Origin: Microbacteriaceae bacterium
GTDB lineage: Bacteria; Actinomycetota; Actinomycetes; Actinomycetales; Microbacteriaceae
Direction of reading: 5' to 3'
NCBI GenBank assembly: GCA_025464995.1
Contig: JAODMO010000007.1
Location: forward strand, 1 to 64,000
DNA: 64,000 bases
Both the position numbers and the translations under genes were made by a program. The notes under the pieces were generated by a model that was not told where the DNA came from, made no database searches, and was given only the letters and a program-made list of their open reading frames with translations. Of this stretch, positions 26,357-33,760 are shown piece after piece (positions within the stretch are counted from its first letter, which is position 1; the number at the start of each line of letters is the position of its first letter).

Positions 26357-27024
26357 ACTGCTCCAGAGTCGACGGATGCTGCGAGCAATTCTTTCGCGGG
26401 ATCCTGATAGTTCACCTCGACGAACTTGGTCGCCGTGCCCTTCGACAGCGCCAGCGAGCGCTCGTCGCGCCGAGCGAGCGTCGTGATGCTCGAGAGGTTG
26501 CAGCGGCGCTTGCGGGGGTCGTGGTACAGCTTCCTGCCCGCGACGGCGCGCGCCACCATCCAGATCGGCATCTGGTGGCTGACCATGACGACCTCGCCGC
26601 CGTCGGCTGCGGCCCAGGCGTCGTCGATGGCGGCGAGCATGCGCGCCGCGACGCTCACAAAGGGCTCGCCCCAGCTCGGCAGCATCGGGTTGACGATCCA
26701 CGGCCACGACTGCGGGCGGGTGAGCACCTGGGGGCCGAACTCGAACTTCTTGCCCTCGAAGCGGTTGAACGGCTCGATAATGCGGTCTTCGGTGATGATC
26801 TCGCGCCCGAAGGTGTTCGCCCACGGCGCGGCCGACTCCTGCGCGCGCTCCAACGGGCTCGCGTAGAGGGCCGTGATGTCATGACCCGCCAGGCTCGCGG
26901 CGGCGGATGCCGCCATCCGGTGCCCGAGTTCAGAGAGGTGGAAACCGGGGATGCGGCCGTAGAGGATCCCCTCGGGGTTGTGCACCTCGCCGTGACGCAC
27001 GAGGTGGATGAGGTCGGCGGGCAT
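26353..27024 (-). CDS. Histidine phosphatase (phosphoglycerate mutase-like)
   Basis: The 223-residue protein has the catalytic RHG motif at its N terminus (LVRHGEVHNPEG, with LYGRIPGFHLSELG), ALYASPLERAQESA, and the second His in VVMVSHQMPIWMV. The substrate is unknown. From memory, a similar gene heads the equivalent cytochrome c operon in mycobacteria, which suggests a conserved link rather than chance. It is the first gene of the operon, with a leaderless-type start (TAGAAT 6 nt before the ATG). Confidence 0.88.
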   Translation of the reverse strand: MPADLIHLVRHGEVHNPEGILYGRIPGFHLSELGHRMAASAAASLAGHDITALYASPLERAQESAAPWANTFGREIITEDRIIEPFNRFEGKKFEFGPQVLTRPQSWPWIVNPMLPSWGEPFVSVAARMLAAIDDAWAAADGGEVVMVSHQMPIWMVARAVAGRKLYHDPRKRRCNLSSITTLARRDERSLALSKGTATKFVEVNYQDPAKELLAASVDSGAV

Positions 27025-27036
27025 ACGTCGATTCTA
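27025..27036 (-). promoter_or_regulatory. Leaderless promoter -10 of the cytochrome c biogenesis operon
   Basis: Minus-strand TAGAAT (27031-27036) lies 6 nt before ATG 27024 and is the only promoter candidate seen for the five-gene operon. Confidence 0.5.
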
Positions 27037-27088
27037 CGGACGCGCGGGCTGGGAGAGTTCCGCGCGTGCCGGGACGGTTGCGCTTCCG

Positions 27089-27125
27089 GGTTTCGATACG
27101 GCCGTGGGCGGCCCACTCGACCAGC
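27089..27125 (-). repeat. Dispersed palindromic repeat, copy 5
   Basis: GGTTTCGATACGGCCGTGG then GCGGCCCACTCGACCAGC. The ends match the other copies, and GGCCGTGGGCGGCC forms the internal palindrome. It lies between the divergent operon and aspS. Confidence 0.7.
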
Positions 27126-27155
27126 GGTGCGGCCCGCCTGCCACCGCGTACCCCG

Positions 27156-27167
27156 TAAACTTGCGGA
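27156..27167 (+). promoter_or_regulatory. Leaderless promoter -10 of aspS
   Basis: TAAACT at 27156-27161 lies 6 nt before GTG 27168. Confidence 0.5.
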
Positions 27168-28496
27168 GTGACTGAACGCACCCTCATCAAGAACCTGGCC
27201 GCGGCATCCGACGGCCCCGTCTCCGTATCCGGCTGGGTCGAGACGGTGCGTGATCAAAAGAAGGTGCAGTTCGTCGTTCTGCGCGACGAGTCGGGTGCCG
27301 TGCAGCTCGTGCACCCCCGTGTCTTCACCGACGACGGCACCGCGGCGGTCGACGACATCGCCGAGACCATCTCCGGCCTCGCGCAGGGCACCTTCCTCAC
27401 CGCCTCCGGCGAGCTCAAGCACGACGAACGCGTCAAGCTCGGCGGCGTCGAGATCAAAGTGGACGCCCTCACGGTCGCCGCCGCCGCGATCCCGGAGACC
27501 CCGATAGCCGACGACTCGGGAGTCGACAAGCGCATGGACTGGCGTTTCCTCGACCTCCGCGTGCCCAAGAATGCCCTGATTTTCCGCATCCAGACCACGC
27601 TCGAGCACGCCTGGCGCACCTACTGGGTCGAGAACGACTTCATCGAGCTGCACACCCCGAAGCTCATGGCCTCGGCGAGCGAGTCGAAGGCCGAGCTTTT
27701 CGAGGTCGAGTACTTCGACACCAAGGCATACCTCTCACAGAGCCCGCAGTTCTTCAAGCAGATGGCGCAGCCCGCCGGCTTCGGAAAGATCTTCGAGGTG
27801 GGCCCCGCCTTCCGCGCCGACCCCTCGTTCACCTCGCGCCACGCCACCGAGTTCACGTCGGTCGACTCCGAGATCAGCTGGATCGACAGCCACGAAGACG
27901 TCATGAGGCTGCACGAGGAACTGCTCGTCGCCGGCTTCCAGGCGGTCAAAGACAAGCACGGCGACGAGATCAAGGCGCTGTGGGACGTGGATGTCGTCGT
28001 GCCGACGACCCCGTTCCCCCGGGTTCCGCTCGCCGAGGCCAAGCGCATCGTCGCAGAGCGCGGGTACGAGGTGCCCCGCACCGACGACGACATGGACCCG
28101 GAGGGCGAGCGCCAGATCGCCGCGTGGGCGATGGAGACGTACGGGCACGAGTTCGTGTTCCTCACCGACTACGCCTCGAGCATCCGGCCGTTCTATCACA
28201 TGCGTCACGAGGGCGACGATTCGCTGACCAACAGCTACGACCTCATCTTCAACGGCGTCGAGATCTCCACCGGCGCACAGCGCGAGCACCGCGTCGACGT
28301 GCTCATCGAGCAGGCGAAGCAGAAGGGCCTCGACCCCGAGGAGCTCGACTTCTACCTCGACTTCTTCCGCTACGGCGTTCCGCCGCACGGAGGCTTCGGC
28401 ATGGGACTGAGCCGCGTGCTGATGCTCATGCTGCACCTGCCCAACCTCCGCGAGGCCACCTACCTCTTCCGTGGACCGACGAGGCTCACGCCGTAA
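27168..28496 (+). CDS. aspS: Aspartate--tRNA ligase, short archaeal-type
   Basis: The 442-residue class II synthetase has an N-terminal OB-fold anticodon domain (VSGWVETVRDQKKVQFVVLRD) and the catalytic core: KRMDWRFLDLR, TPKLMASASESKAELFEVEY, LSQSPQFFKQMA, FEVGPAFRADPS, and motif 3 GGFGMGLSRVLMLML. It lacks the ~120-residue GAD insertion of the bacterial AspRS, which is ~590 residues long. This is the archaeal/eukaryal-type form, often non-discriminating (charges tRNA-Asn too). Whether this one is non-discriminating cannot be read by eye. Leaderless-type start. Confidence 0.92.
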   Translation: MTERTLIKNLAAASDGPVSVSGWVETVRDQKKVQFVVLRDESGAVQLVHPRVFTDDGTAAVDDIAETISGLAQGTFLTASGELKHDERVKLGGVEIKVDALTVAAAAIPETPIADDSGVDKRMDWRFLDLRVPKNALIFRIQTTLEHAWRTYWVENDFIELHTPKLMASASESKAELFEVEYFDTKAYLSQSPQFFKQMAQPAGFGKIFEVGPAFRADPSFTSRHATEFTSVDSEISWIDSHEDVMRLHEELLVAGFQAVKDKHGDEIKALWDVDVVVPTTPFPRVPLAEAKRIVAERGYEVPRTDDDMDPEGERQIAAWAMETYGHEFVFLTDYASSIRPFYHMRHEGDDSLTNSYDLIFNGVEISTGAQREHRVDVLIEQAKQKGLDPEELDFYLDFFRYGVPPHGGFGMGLSRVLMLMLHLPNLREATYLFRGPTRLTP

Positions 28497-28542
28497 CACC
28501 GGCGAGTCGCATCCGTATACCTCGATAAGGCAGGATGACCCC

Positions 28543-28818
28543 ATGTCCAAGAAAATTGACTCAGCACGTAAGGACCTGAACAAGGCCCTGAAGAAGCACG
28601 CGGGGGTCGTGGGTTCGACCGCCGTCTCGATGAAGAAGGCGCAACGTGCCGCCGCCGCCGTTCATCTGGCGGCCATCAAGTACGCCGCCCAGGTCGAGGC
28701 GAAGACGGGGCTCTCAAGCCCGTTCGGTGACGTGCTGCAGCCCGGACTCGACACCTCCACGCTCGACTCGCTGAGCGCCGAGCGCGACGAACTCGCGAAG
28801 AAGCCGCGCAAGAAGTAG
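28543..28818 (+). CDS. Lys-rich small protein, 91 aa
   Basis: The protein is strongly basic at both ends (MSKKIDSARKDLNKALKK and AKKPRKK), with an Ala-rich helical centre (MKKAQRAAAAVHLAAIKYAAQVEAK). It could bind nucleic acid, which is inference only. An AAGGCAGGA stretch lies about 10 nt before the ATG. It follows aspS by 46 nt and may be cotranscribed. No family is recognised. Confidence 0.65.
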   Translation: MSKKIDSARKDLNKALKKHAGVVGSTAVSMKKAQRAAAAVHLAAIKYAAQVEAKTGLSSPFGDVLQPGLDTSTLDSLSAERDELAKKPRKK

Positions 28819-28948
28819 TTCGGGTCCGCCGGTCGAGCGGCCGGGGTCGCGGGGGTCTGCGGCATCTCGGGACAACCACGCGTGCGCGCCGCGCCGCAAT
28901 CGTCCCGCGACTGCGCAGACGCCGCGGAACCCGCGCGACCACTGCGGG

Positions 28949-29248
28949 CTAGACCTCGAAGTCGACGTTCGAGCGGCTCTCGACGAGGGGGCCGATCACC
29001 TTGGTCGCCGCGACGTGATCGGGGTTCACCTGGTAGCGCTCCAGGGCGTCGAGCGACTCGTAGTCGGCGATGAGCACCACGTGCCAGTTGCTCTCCGGAT
29101 AGGCGACATTCGTGCCCACCTGCAGCGAGACGATCTCGGGGATGACCGCCGGCAGCGCCTCAAGGGTGGCCGTGATGGTCGCGGCCTGCTCGGCGCGAGC
29201 CGCCGCATCCGTGCCGTTGAGTTTCCAGCTGACTACGTGCCTGATCAT
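28949..29248 (-). CDS. Dabb family (stress-responsive alpha/beta barrel) protein
   Basis: The 99-residue protein shows the Dabb pattern: N-terminal MIRHVVSWKL, central EIVSLQVGTNV, NWHVVLIADYESLDALERYQVNPDHV and VIGPLVESR. Members form dimeric ferredoxin-like barrels; the bacterial function is generally unknown. It overlaps the upstream glutaredoxin-like gene by 4 nt (ATGA), so the pair is translationally coupled. Confidence 0.85.
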   Translation of the reverse strand: MIRHVVSWKLNGTDAAARAEQAATITATLEALPAVIPEIVSLQVGTNVAYPESNWHVVLIADYESLDALERYQVNPDHVAATKVIGPLVESRSNVDFEV

Positions 29249-29508
29249 TCCGCTGCCTCCAGGATTGCCTTCTTCAGTCGCGCCGGGTCGACGCGCCAGA
29301 TGTTGTGCACCCTGCCGTTGATGAGAACGACCGGGATCTCCTCGACGTGCTTCTCGTAGAGGTCGGGGTGTTCGAGGATCGACAGCTCTTCCACCCGCAC
29401 CGATGCCGCGGAGCCGAGCTCGGCGACGACGCCGTCGACCACCTCACGGGCGGTGTCACAGAGGTGGCAGTCGGGCTTGCTGATGAGGGTGAGCTGGATC
29501 GTCGGCAC
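29245..29508 (-). CDS. Glutaredoxin-like (DUF836-type) protein
   Basis: The 87-residue thioredoxin-fold protein has the redox motif CHLC (Cys14, Cys17) after ISKPD, and the cis-Pro in EEIPVVLING. It probably reduces disulfides or serves as a small electron carrier. The GTG at 29508 has a CAGACT hexamer 6 nt upstream, a weaker version of the leaderless pattern. It is the first gene of the pair with the Dabb protein. Confidence 0.85.
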   Translation of the reverse strand: MPTIQLTLISKPDCHLCDTAREVVDGVVAELGSAASVRVEELSILEHPDLYEKHVEEIPVVLINGRVHNIWRVDPARLKKAILEAAE

Positions 29509-29578
29509 GCGACAAGTCTGTCACGCGACGGCTCTGGAGCCCGCCGCGTGCAGCGAGGCGCGAAAAGCTCCACACATG

Positions 29579-29620
29579 CAAAAAGCGCCAACCCCTGTTC
29601 AAAACACAGGGCCTGACGCT
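29579..29620 (-). terminator. Intrinsic terminator of the bS22 gene
   Basis: On the minus strand AGCGTCAGGCCCTGT pairs (two mismatches) with ACAGGGGTTGGCGCT and is followed by TTTTT. It starts 19 nt after the bS22 stop. Confidence 0.85.
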
Positions 29621-29638
29621 GATGCGAAGAAGTAGCGA

Positions 29639-29737
29639 CTACTTCTTGTTGCGACGCTGGTGACGCGTCTTGCGAAGCAGCTTGCGGTGCTTCTTCTTCG
29701 CCATACGCTTGCGGCGCTTCTTGATGACTGAACCCAT
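29639..29737 (-). CDS. Small ribosomal subunit protein bS22 (AURKAIP1/COX24 domain)
   Basis: A 32-residue, extremely basic protein: it begins [17 protein letters not shown] and ends RHQRRNKK. This matches the actinobacterial bS22 family, a small protein at the decoding side of the 30S subunit. GAGG lies 7 nt before the ATG, and a strong terminator follows. It sits downstream of the BldC-like gene on the same strand, an arrangement shared, from memory, with mycobacteria next to proC. Confidence 0.93.
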   Translation of the reverse strand: MGSVIKKRRKRMAKKKHRKLLRKTRHQRRNKK

Positions 29738-29831
29738 AGGTACCTCACTGGTTACTGAATTAGACCGACCCGGTCCGATTCGGAACCGCGGAAAAATGTA
29801 CTGCACAAGCCTAGCGCATTACGCGCGGGCC

Positions 29832-30026
29832 TCAGCCCGTGTGCGAGATCGGCTTCTGGATGACGGCGACGACGGCCGACTCGGGGATGCGGAACGACCG
29901 GCCGAAGCGGATGGCGGGAAGCTCGCCGGCGTGCACCATCCGGTAGACCGTCATATTGGAGACACGCATCATGTCAGCCACCTCGGCGACCGTGAGAAAT
30001 CGCACATCGGAGAGGTCCCCTGACAT
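29832..30026 (-). CDS. BldC/excisionase-type helix-turn-helix protein
   Basis: The 64-residue protein is a MerR-like winged HTH alone: FLTVAEVADMMRVSNMTVYRMV (residues 10-31), HAGELPAIRFGRSFRIPESAV. It is probably a small DNA-binding regulator like Streptomyces BldC or the mycobacterial protein next to bS22, not a phage excisionase, because no integrase or att site is near. AGAGGGG lies 8 nt before the ATG. The long frame continuing upstream is antisense to trkH and not real. Confidence 0.88.
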   Translation of the reverse strand: MSGDLSDVRFLTVAEVADMMRVSNMTVYRMVHAGELPAIRFGRSFRIPESAVVAVIQKPISHTG

Positions 30027-30203
30027 GTTCGTGCCCCTCTTGCGTTCTGGAACACTCGGCGCGGATGTTGCTGGAGTGCTGAAACGTAACACTAGGGGCT
30101 GGCGTGACTCGCTGTCTATGATCGGGCCGCAACGAGGCGGCGGCCCGGCCGCGTGGAGGTACCATGACAACCTGTCCGAGCACCCGTATGAGAAGAGGCA
30201 TGA

Positions 30204-31628
30204 ATGCGCACGAGGCCCGTGCTGCGCAATTCGCCCCTCGGCAGGTTTCGCGACTATTTCGAACGCATCGCCGCGGCGACGCCGGCGCGCTTCGCCATCC
30301 TGATCTTCGCGGCGCTCGTCCTCCTCTTCACACTGCTGCTCTCGCTGCCGATCGCCACCACCTCGCGCGAGGTGCCCCCGTTCTCCGATGCCCTGTTCAC
30401 CGCGATCTCCGTCATCTGCGTCACGGGGCTCTCGACGGTCGACATGGCCACCTTCTGGTCGCCGTTCGGCCACGTCATCATTCTTCTGGGCGTCGAGATC
30501 GGCGGCATCGGCGTGCTCACGCTCGCGTCGATTCTCGGGCTCGTCATCTCGCGCAAGCTCGGGCTGCGCCAGAGGCTGCTCGCCGCGGGCGACAGCAACC
30601 CCCTGCGCATGCACAAGGGCTCGATGGCCGAGAGCCAGGCGGTGCGCCTCGGCGAGATCGGCCAGCTGCTGTTCACCGTCGCCATCAGCGCCCTCGTCAT
30701 CGAGTTCGCCGTCGCGGCCCTGCTCTTTCCCCGCATGCTCATCGAGGGCGTGCCCCCGCTGGATGCGGCGTGGCAGTCGTTCTACTTCTCCGCGATGGCG
30801 TTCACCAACACCGGGTTCCTGCCGACGAGCGAGGGGCTCACCCCGTACGCATCCGACTACTGGTTCCTCAGCATTCTGATGATCGGCGTCTTCCTCGGCG
30901 CCGTCGGCTTCCCGGTCATCTACGTGCTCATGCGCAACATCAAGCGCCCCAAGAAGTGGTCGCTGCACGTCAAGCTCACGCTCACCACGACTCTCCTGCT
31001 CTTCGTGCTCGGCGGCCTCGCGTTCTTCGTGCTCGAGCTCGGAAACACGAGAACCTTCGCGGGCCTCGACGGCGGGCAGCGCATCTTCCAGCCCTTCTTC
31101 CTGTCGATGATGACGAGGTCGGGCGGCTTCTCGACCATCGACGCCGGCGAACTGCACGGGTCGAGCCTGCTCGTGGCCGACATGCTCATGTTCATCGGCG
31201 GCGGCTCCGCATCCACCGCCGGCGGCATCAAGGTCACGACACTCGCGATCCTTTTTCTCGCGGCCTTCGCCGAGGCGCGCGGCAGCGAGGGCATGGAGGC
31301 CTTCGACCGCCGCATCCCCTCCGACGTTCTGCGCTTGAGCGTCAGCGTGGTGCTGTGGGGCGCGACCACCGTCGCAACCTCCTCGATCCTCCTGCTGCAG
31401 ATCTCCGGTGCGAGCCTCGACTACGTGTTGTTCGAGGTGATCTCCGCCTTCGCGACATCCGGGCTCAGCACCGGGCTCACGGCGGAGCTGCCCGAATCGG
31501 GCGTGTACGTGCTCGCCGCCACCATGTTCCTCGGTCGAGTGGGTACGGTGACTCTGGCGGCCGCACTCGCGGCGAGCCAGCGTCGCCAGTTGTTCAGGCG
31601 AGCAGAAGAGAGGCCCATCGTTGGTTGA
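30204..31628 (+). CDS. TrkH/KtrB family potassium uptake channel
   Basis: The 474-residue membrane protein is the K+-conducting subunit. Four M1-P-M2 repeats are visible, with pore loops VICVTGLSTVD, MAFTNTGFLP, MMTRSGGFST and SAFATSGLSTG; the glycine in each loop forms the selectivity filter. AGAAGAGG lies 6 nt before the ATG. The downstream regulatory subunit gene overlaps it by 8 nt, so the two form a Ktr/Trk pair. Confidence 0.93.
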   Translation: MRTRPVLRNSPLGRFRDYFERIAAATPARFAILIFAALVLLFTLLLSLPIATTSREVPPFSDALFTAISVICVTGLSTVDMATFWSPFGHVIILLGVEIGGIGVLTLASILGLVISRKLGLRQRLLAAGDSNPLRMHKGSMAESQAVRLGEIGQLLFTVAISALVIEFAVAALLFPRMLIEGVPPLDAAWQSFYFSAMAFTNTGFLPTSEGLTPYASDYWFLSILMIGVFLGAVGFPVIYVLMRNIKRPKKWSLHVKLTLTTTLLLFVLGGLAFFVLELGNTRTFAGLDGGQRIFQPFFLSMMTRSGGFSTIDAGELHGSSLLVADMLMFIGGGSASTAGGIKVTTLAILFLAAFAEARGSEGMEAFDRRIPSDVLRLSVSVVLWGATTVATSSILLLQISGASLDYVLFEVISAFATSGLSTGLTAELPESGVYVLAATMFLGRVGTVTLAAALAASQRRQLFRRAEERPIVG

Positions 31629-32292
31629 CAGGATTGCCCACAACGCCCCCGTGCTCGTGATCGGCCTCGGCCGATTCGGGGCCGCCACAGCGGGGCAGCT
31701 CGACCGACTCGACCGCGAGGTGCTCGCGGTCGACGCCGACGAGAGTCTCGTGCAGAAGTGGTCGGAGCGCGTCACCCACGCCGTGCAGGCGGATGCCCGC
31801 AGCATCGACGCCCTGCGCCAGATAGGGGCGCAGGAGTTCTCGATCGCCGTCGTGGCGGTCGGGTCGTCGATCGAGGCGAGCGTGCTCATCACCGCGAACC
31901 TCGTCGACCTCAAGATTCCGCAGATCTGGGCGAAGGCGATCAGCCGCTCGCACGGCAAGATCCTCTCCCGCATCGGTGCGAACCACGTCATCTACCCCGA
32001 GGCGGAGGCGGGCGAGCGGGTCGCGCACCTCGTCTCCGGCCGCATGATCGACTTCATCGAGTTCGACGACGACTTCGCGCTCGTGAAGATGTATCCGCCC
32101 AAGCCGATCCGCGGCATCCCGCTCGCCGAGTCGCAGGTGCGTCGCAAATACGGCATCACCGTCGTGGGGGTCAAGGCGCCGGGCAAGGACTTCACCTACG
32201 CCACGCCCGACACCGTGATCTCCAACCACGACCTCATCATCGTGAGCGGAAACTCGTCGGACATCGAGCGTTTCGCGAGCATCTCGAGCTGA
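31621..32292 (+). CDS. TrkA/KtrA family potassium uptake regulator
   Basis: The 223-residue cytoplasmic protein gates the channel. It has an N-terminal RCK_N Rossmann fold (VLVIGLGRFGAATAGQL) and a C-terminal RCK_C domain (SQVRRKYGITVVGVKAPG to HDLIIVSGNSSDI). It starts at TTG 31621, preceded by AGAGAGG, and overlaps trkH by 8 nt. Family members bind NAD(H), ATP/ADP or c-di-AMP; which applies here is not shown. Confidence 0.92.
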   Translation: MVDRIAHNAPVLVIGLGRFGAATAGQLDRLDREVLAVDADESLVQKWSERVTHAVQADARSIDALRQIGAQEFSIAVVAVGSSIEASVLITANLVDLKIPQIWAKAISRSHGKILSRIGANHVIYPEAEAGERVAHLVSGRMIDFIEFDDDFALVKMYPPKPIRGIPLAESQVRRKYGITVVGVKAPGKDFTYATPDTVISNHDLIIVSGNSSDIERFASISS

Positions 32293-32470
32293 CGCCGCGT
32301 GCGCTCGCCGGCTGCGCGGCTTCCCGACGCAGGGCCGCAGTGGGTTCGCAACTCGGGCAGAACCGCGGATGCCGCGGGGCGACCCGCGCGAACCCGGACC
32401 CCGAGGCATCCGCCCGGCGCATCTGCCTGAGTCGCGTGCAGCGTTGCGGGTCAGGCGGCGGCTCCTCGGG

Positions 32471-33760
32471 TCAGGCGAGCGCCGCGTGCGCCCGCTCGCG
32501 GCCGGGATATTCGCGCAGCGACGTCGAGAGCGCCGCCAGCTCCGACCGCGCGTGCGCTTGAGGCGCGAGCACCCTCTCGACGGCCGCGGCCAGCTCGGCG
32601 ACGCTCGCGCAGTTCGGGTCGAGCGCCTCTCCGAACCCGACGCGTTCGATCGCCGCCGCCCCGGCGAACTGGTCGGTGGAGAACGGCAGCACGACGAGAG
32701 GCACGCCGTGCGTCATGGCCTCCGTCACGCTGTTGTTGCCGCCGTGGGTGACGGCCGTGGCCGCTTCGCCGAGCAGCCTCACCTGCGGCAGGAACTCGCG
32801 CACGAGCCACTCCGCGGGCAGGTCGCCGAGCTCGGCGCGGTCGGCCGACCCGATCGCGACGGCGACGCGACGGCCGGCGAGCGCCGCGAGCACCCGCGCG
32901 AGCACGTCGCCGCGCACCGAGAGGAAGCTGCCGAAGCTCACGTACACGAATGGCTCGTCGCTCGCCGCGAGCCATTCGTCGACCTCCGGGTCGGCCGGTT
33001 CTTCGCGAACGGATGATCCGAGAAACTCGTGTGGCGGAAGCAGGGCCGTGCGCTCCGGTTCGTGCAGCTCGCGCGGGTAGTTGAACAGCAGCAGCTCACC
33101 GTGCTCCGCGAAGGCGCTCTCCGATCGCAGGTGCCCAGCACCGAGACCCTCGAGGGCCGCGTTCCATTCGCTCGTGAACGACTCGCTGACCTCGTCGCAG
33201 AGCCGCCGGAGCGCGGCGAGGGCGGCAACATCCGGTGTGAGCGCGGTCGGCCACGACGGCGGATAGCCGTAGACCTCACCCGCGACGGGCAGGGCGGAGG
33301 GGTGTCCCAGCACGACGTCGGCGTAGGGCGTGCCGTGCGCGAGGAGCGCGAGCCGGGCGCTGAAAGCGAGGTGGTCGACGATGATGCGATCGGGGCGCAC
33401 CTCGTCGACGACGCGCCGCACGGCCCGTGCCGTCTCGACCGGATTCCACAACAGGTCGTTCTTGCGCGCGGAGGCCTGGAATGCGAGCGTCTCGACGAGG
33501 CCCGCCCTCGTCGCGTCGAAGAAGCCGCGCAGGGCGTCGTCTTCTCCCGTCGGCTGGTCCTCTGCCTTGATGATGCCGGGATTCGATCCGCGCCCGAGCT
33601 GCAGGTCCACGCGTTCGAACCGGAACGACTCGACGATGGCTGCGGTGGCGGTGCCGGTCGCGACCACGACGCGTTCCCCCACGTCACGCCATGCGGTACC
33701 GAGCGTGGCGAGCGGCAGGAGGTGTGAGGCGTAGTCCGGGCTGATGATGAGCAGCGTCAT
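32471..33760 (-). CDS. UGT/MGT-like glycosyltransferase (GT1 family)
   Basis: The 429-residue GT-B enzyme starts MTLLIISPDYASHLLPL. Its C-terminal nucleotide-sugar site includes FVYVSFGSFLS, WLVREFLPQVRLL and THGGNNSVTEAMTHGVPLVV, with FSTDQFAGA, typical of GT1 enzymes that glycosylate lipophilic acceptors. Donor and acceptor are unknown. It overlaps the preceding glycosyltransferase gene by 4 nt (ATGA), so the two probably work in one pathway. Confidence 0.88.
   Translation of the reverse strand: MTLLIISPDYASHLLPLATLGTAWRDVGERVVVATGTATAAIVESFRFERVDLQLGRGSNPGIIKAEDQPTGEDDALRGFFDATRAGLVETLAFQASARKNDLLWNPVETARAVRRVVDEVRPDRIIVDHLAFSARLALLAHGTPYADVVLGHPSALPVAGEVYGYPPSWPTALTPDVAALAALRRLCDEVSESFTSEWNAALEGLGAGHLRSESAFAEHGELLLFNYPRELHEPERTALLPPHEFLGSSVREEPADPEVDEWLAASDEPFVYVSFGSFLSVRGDVLARVLAALAGRRVAVAIGSADRAELGDLPAEWLVREFLPQVRLLGEAATAVTHGGNNSVTEAMTHGVPLVVLPFSTDQFAGAAAIERVGFGEALDPNCASVAELAAAVERVLAPQAHARSELAALSTSLREYPGRERAHAALA

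Noticed and set aside
29832-30026. HTH protein as a phage excisionase, implying an integrated element
   Set aside because: No integrase, attachment repeats or phage genes are nearby; the conserved pairing with bS22 fits a chromosomal BldC-like regulator.
29832-31991. A minus-strand frame of over 700 codons covering trkH and part of trkA
   Set aside because: Only its last 64 codons (the BldC-like protein) are real. The rest is antisense to clear K+ transporter genes, and its composition (Arg, Glu, Asp, His runs) is typical of reversed GC-rich coding DNA.
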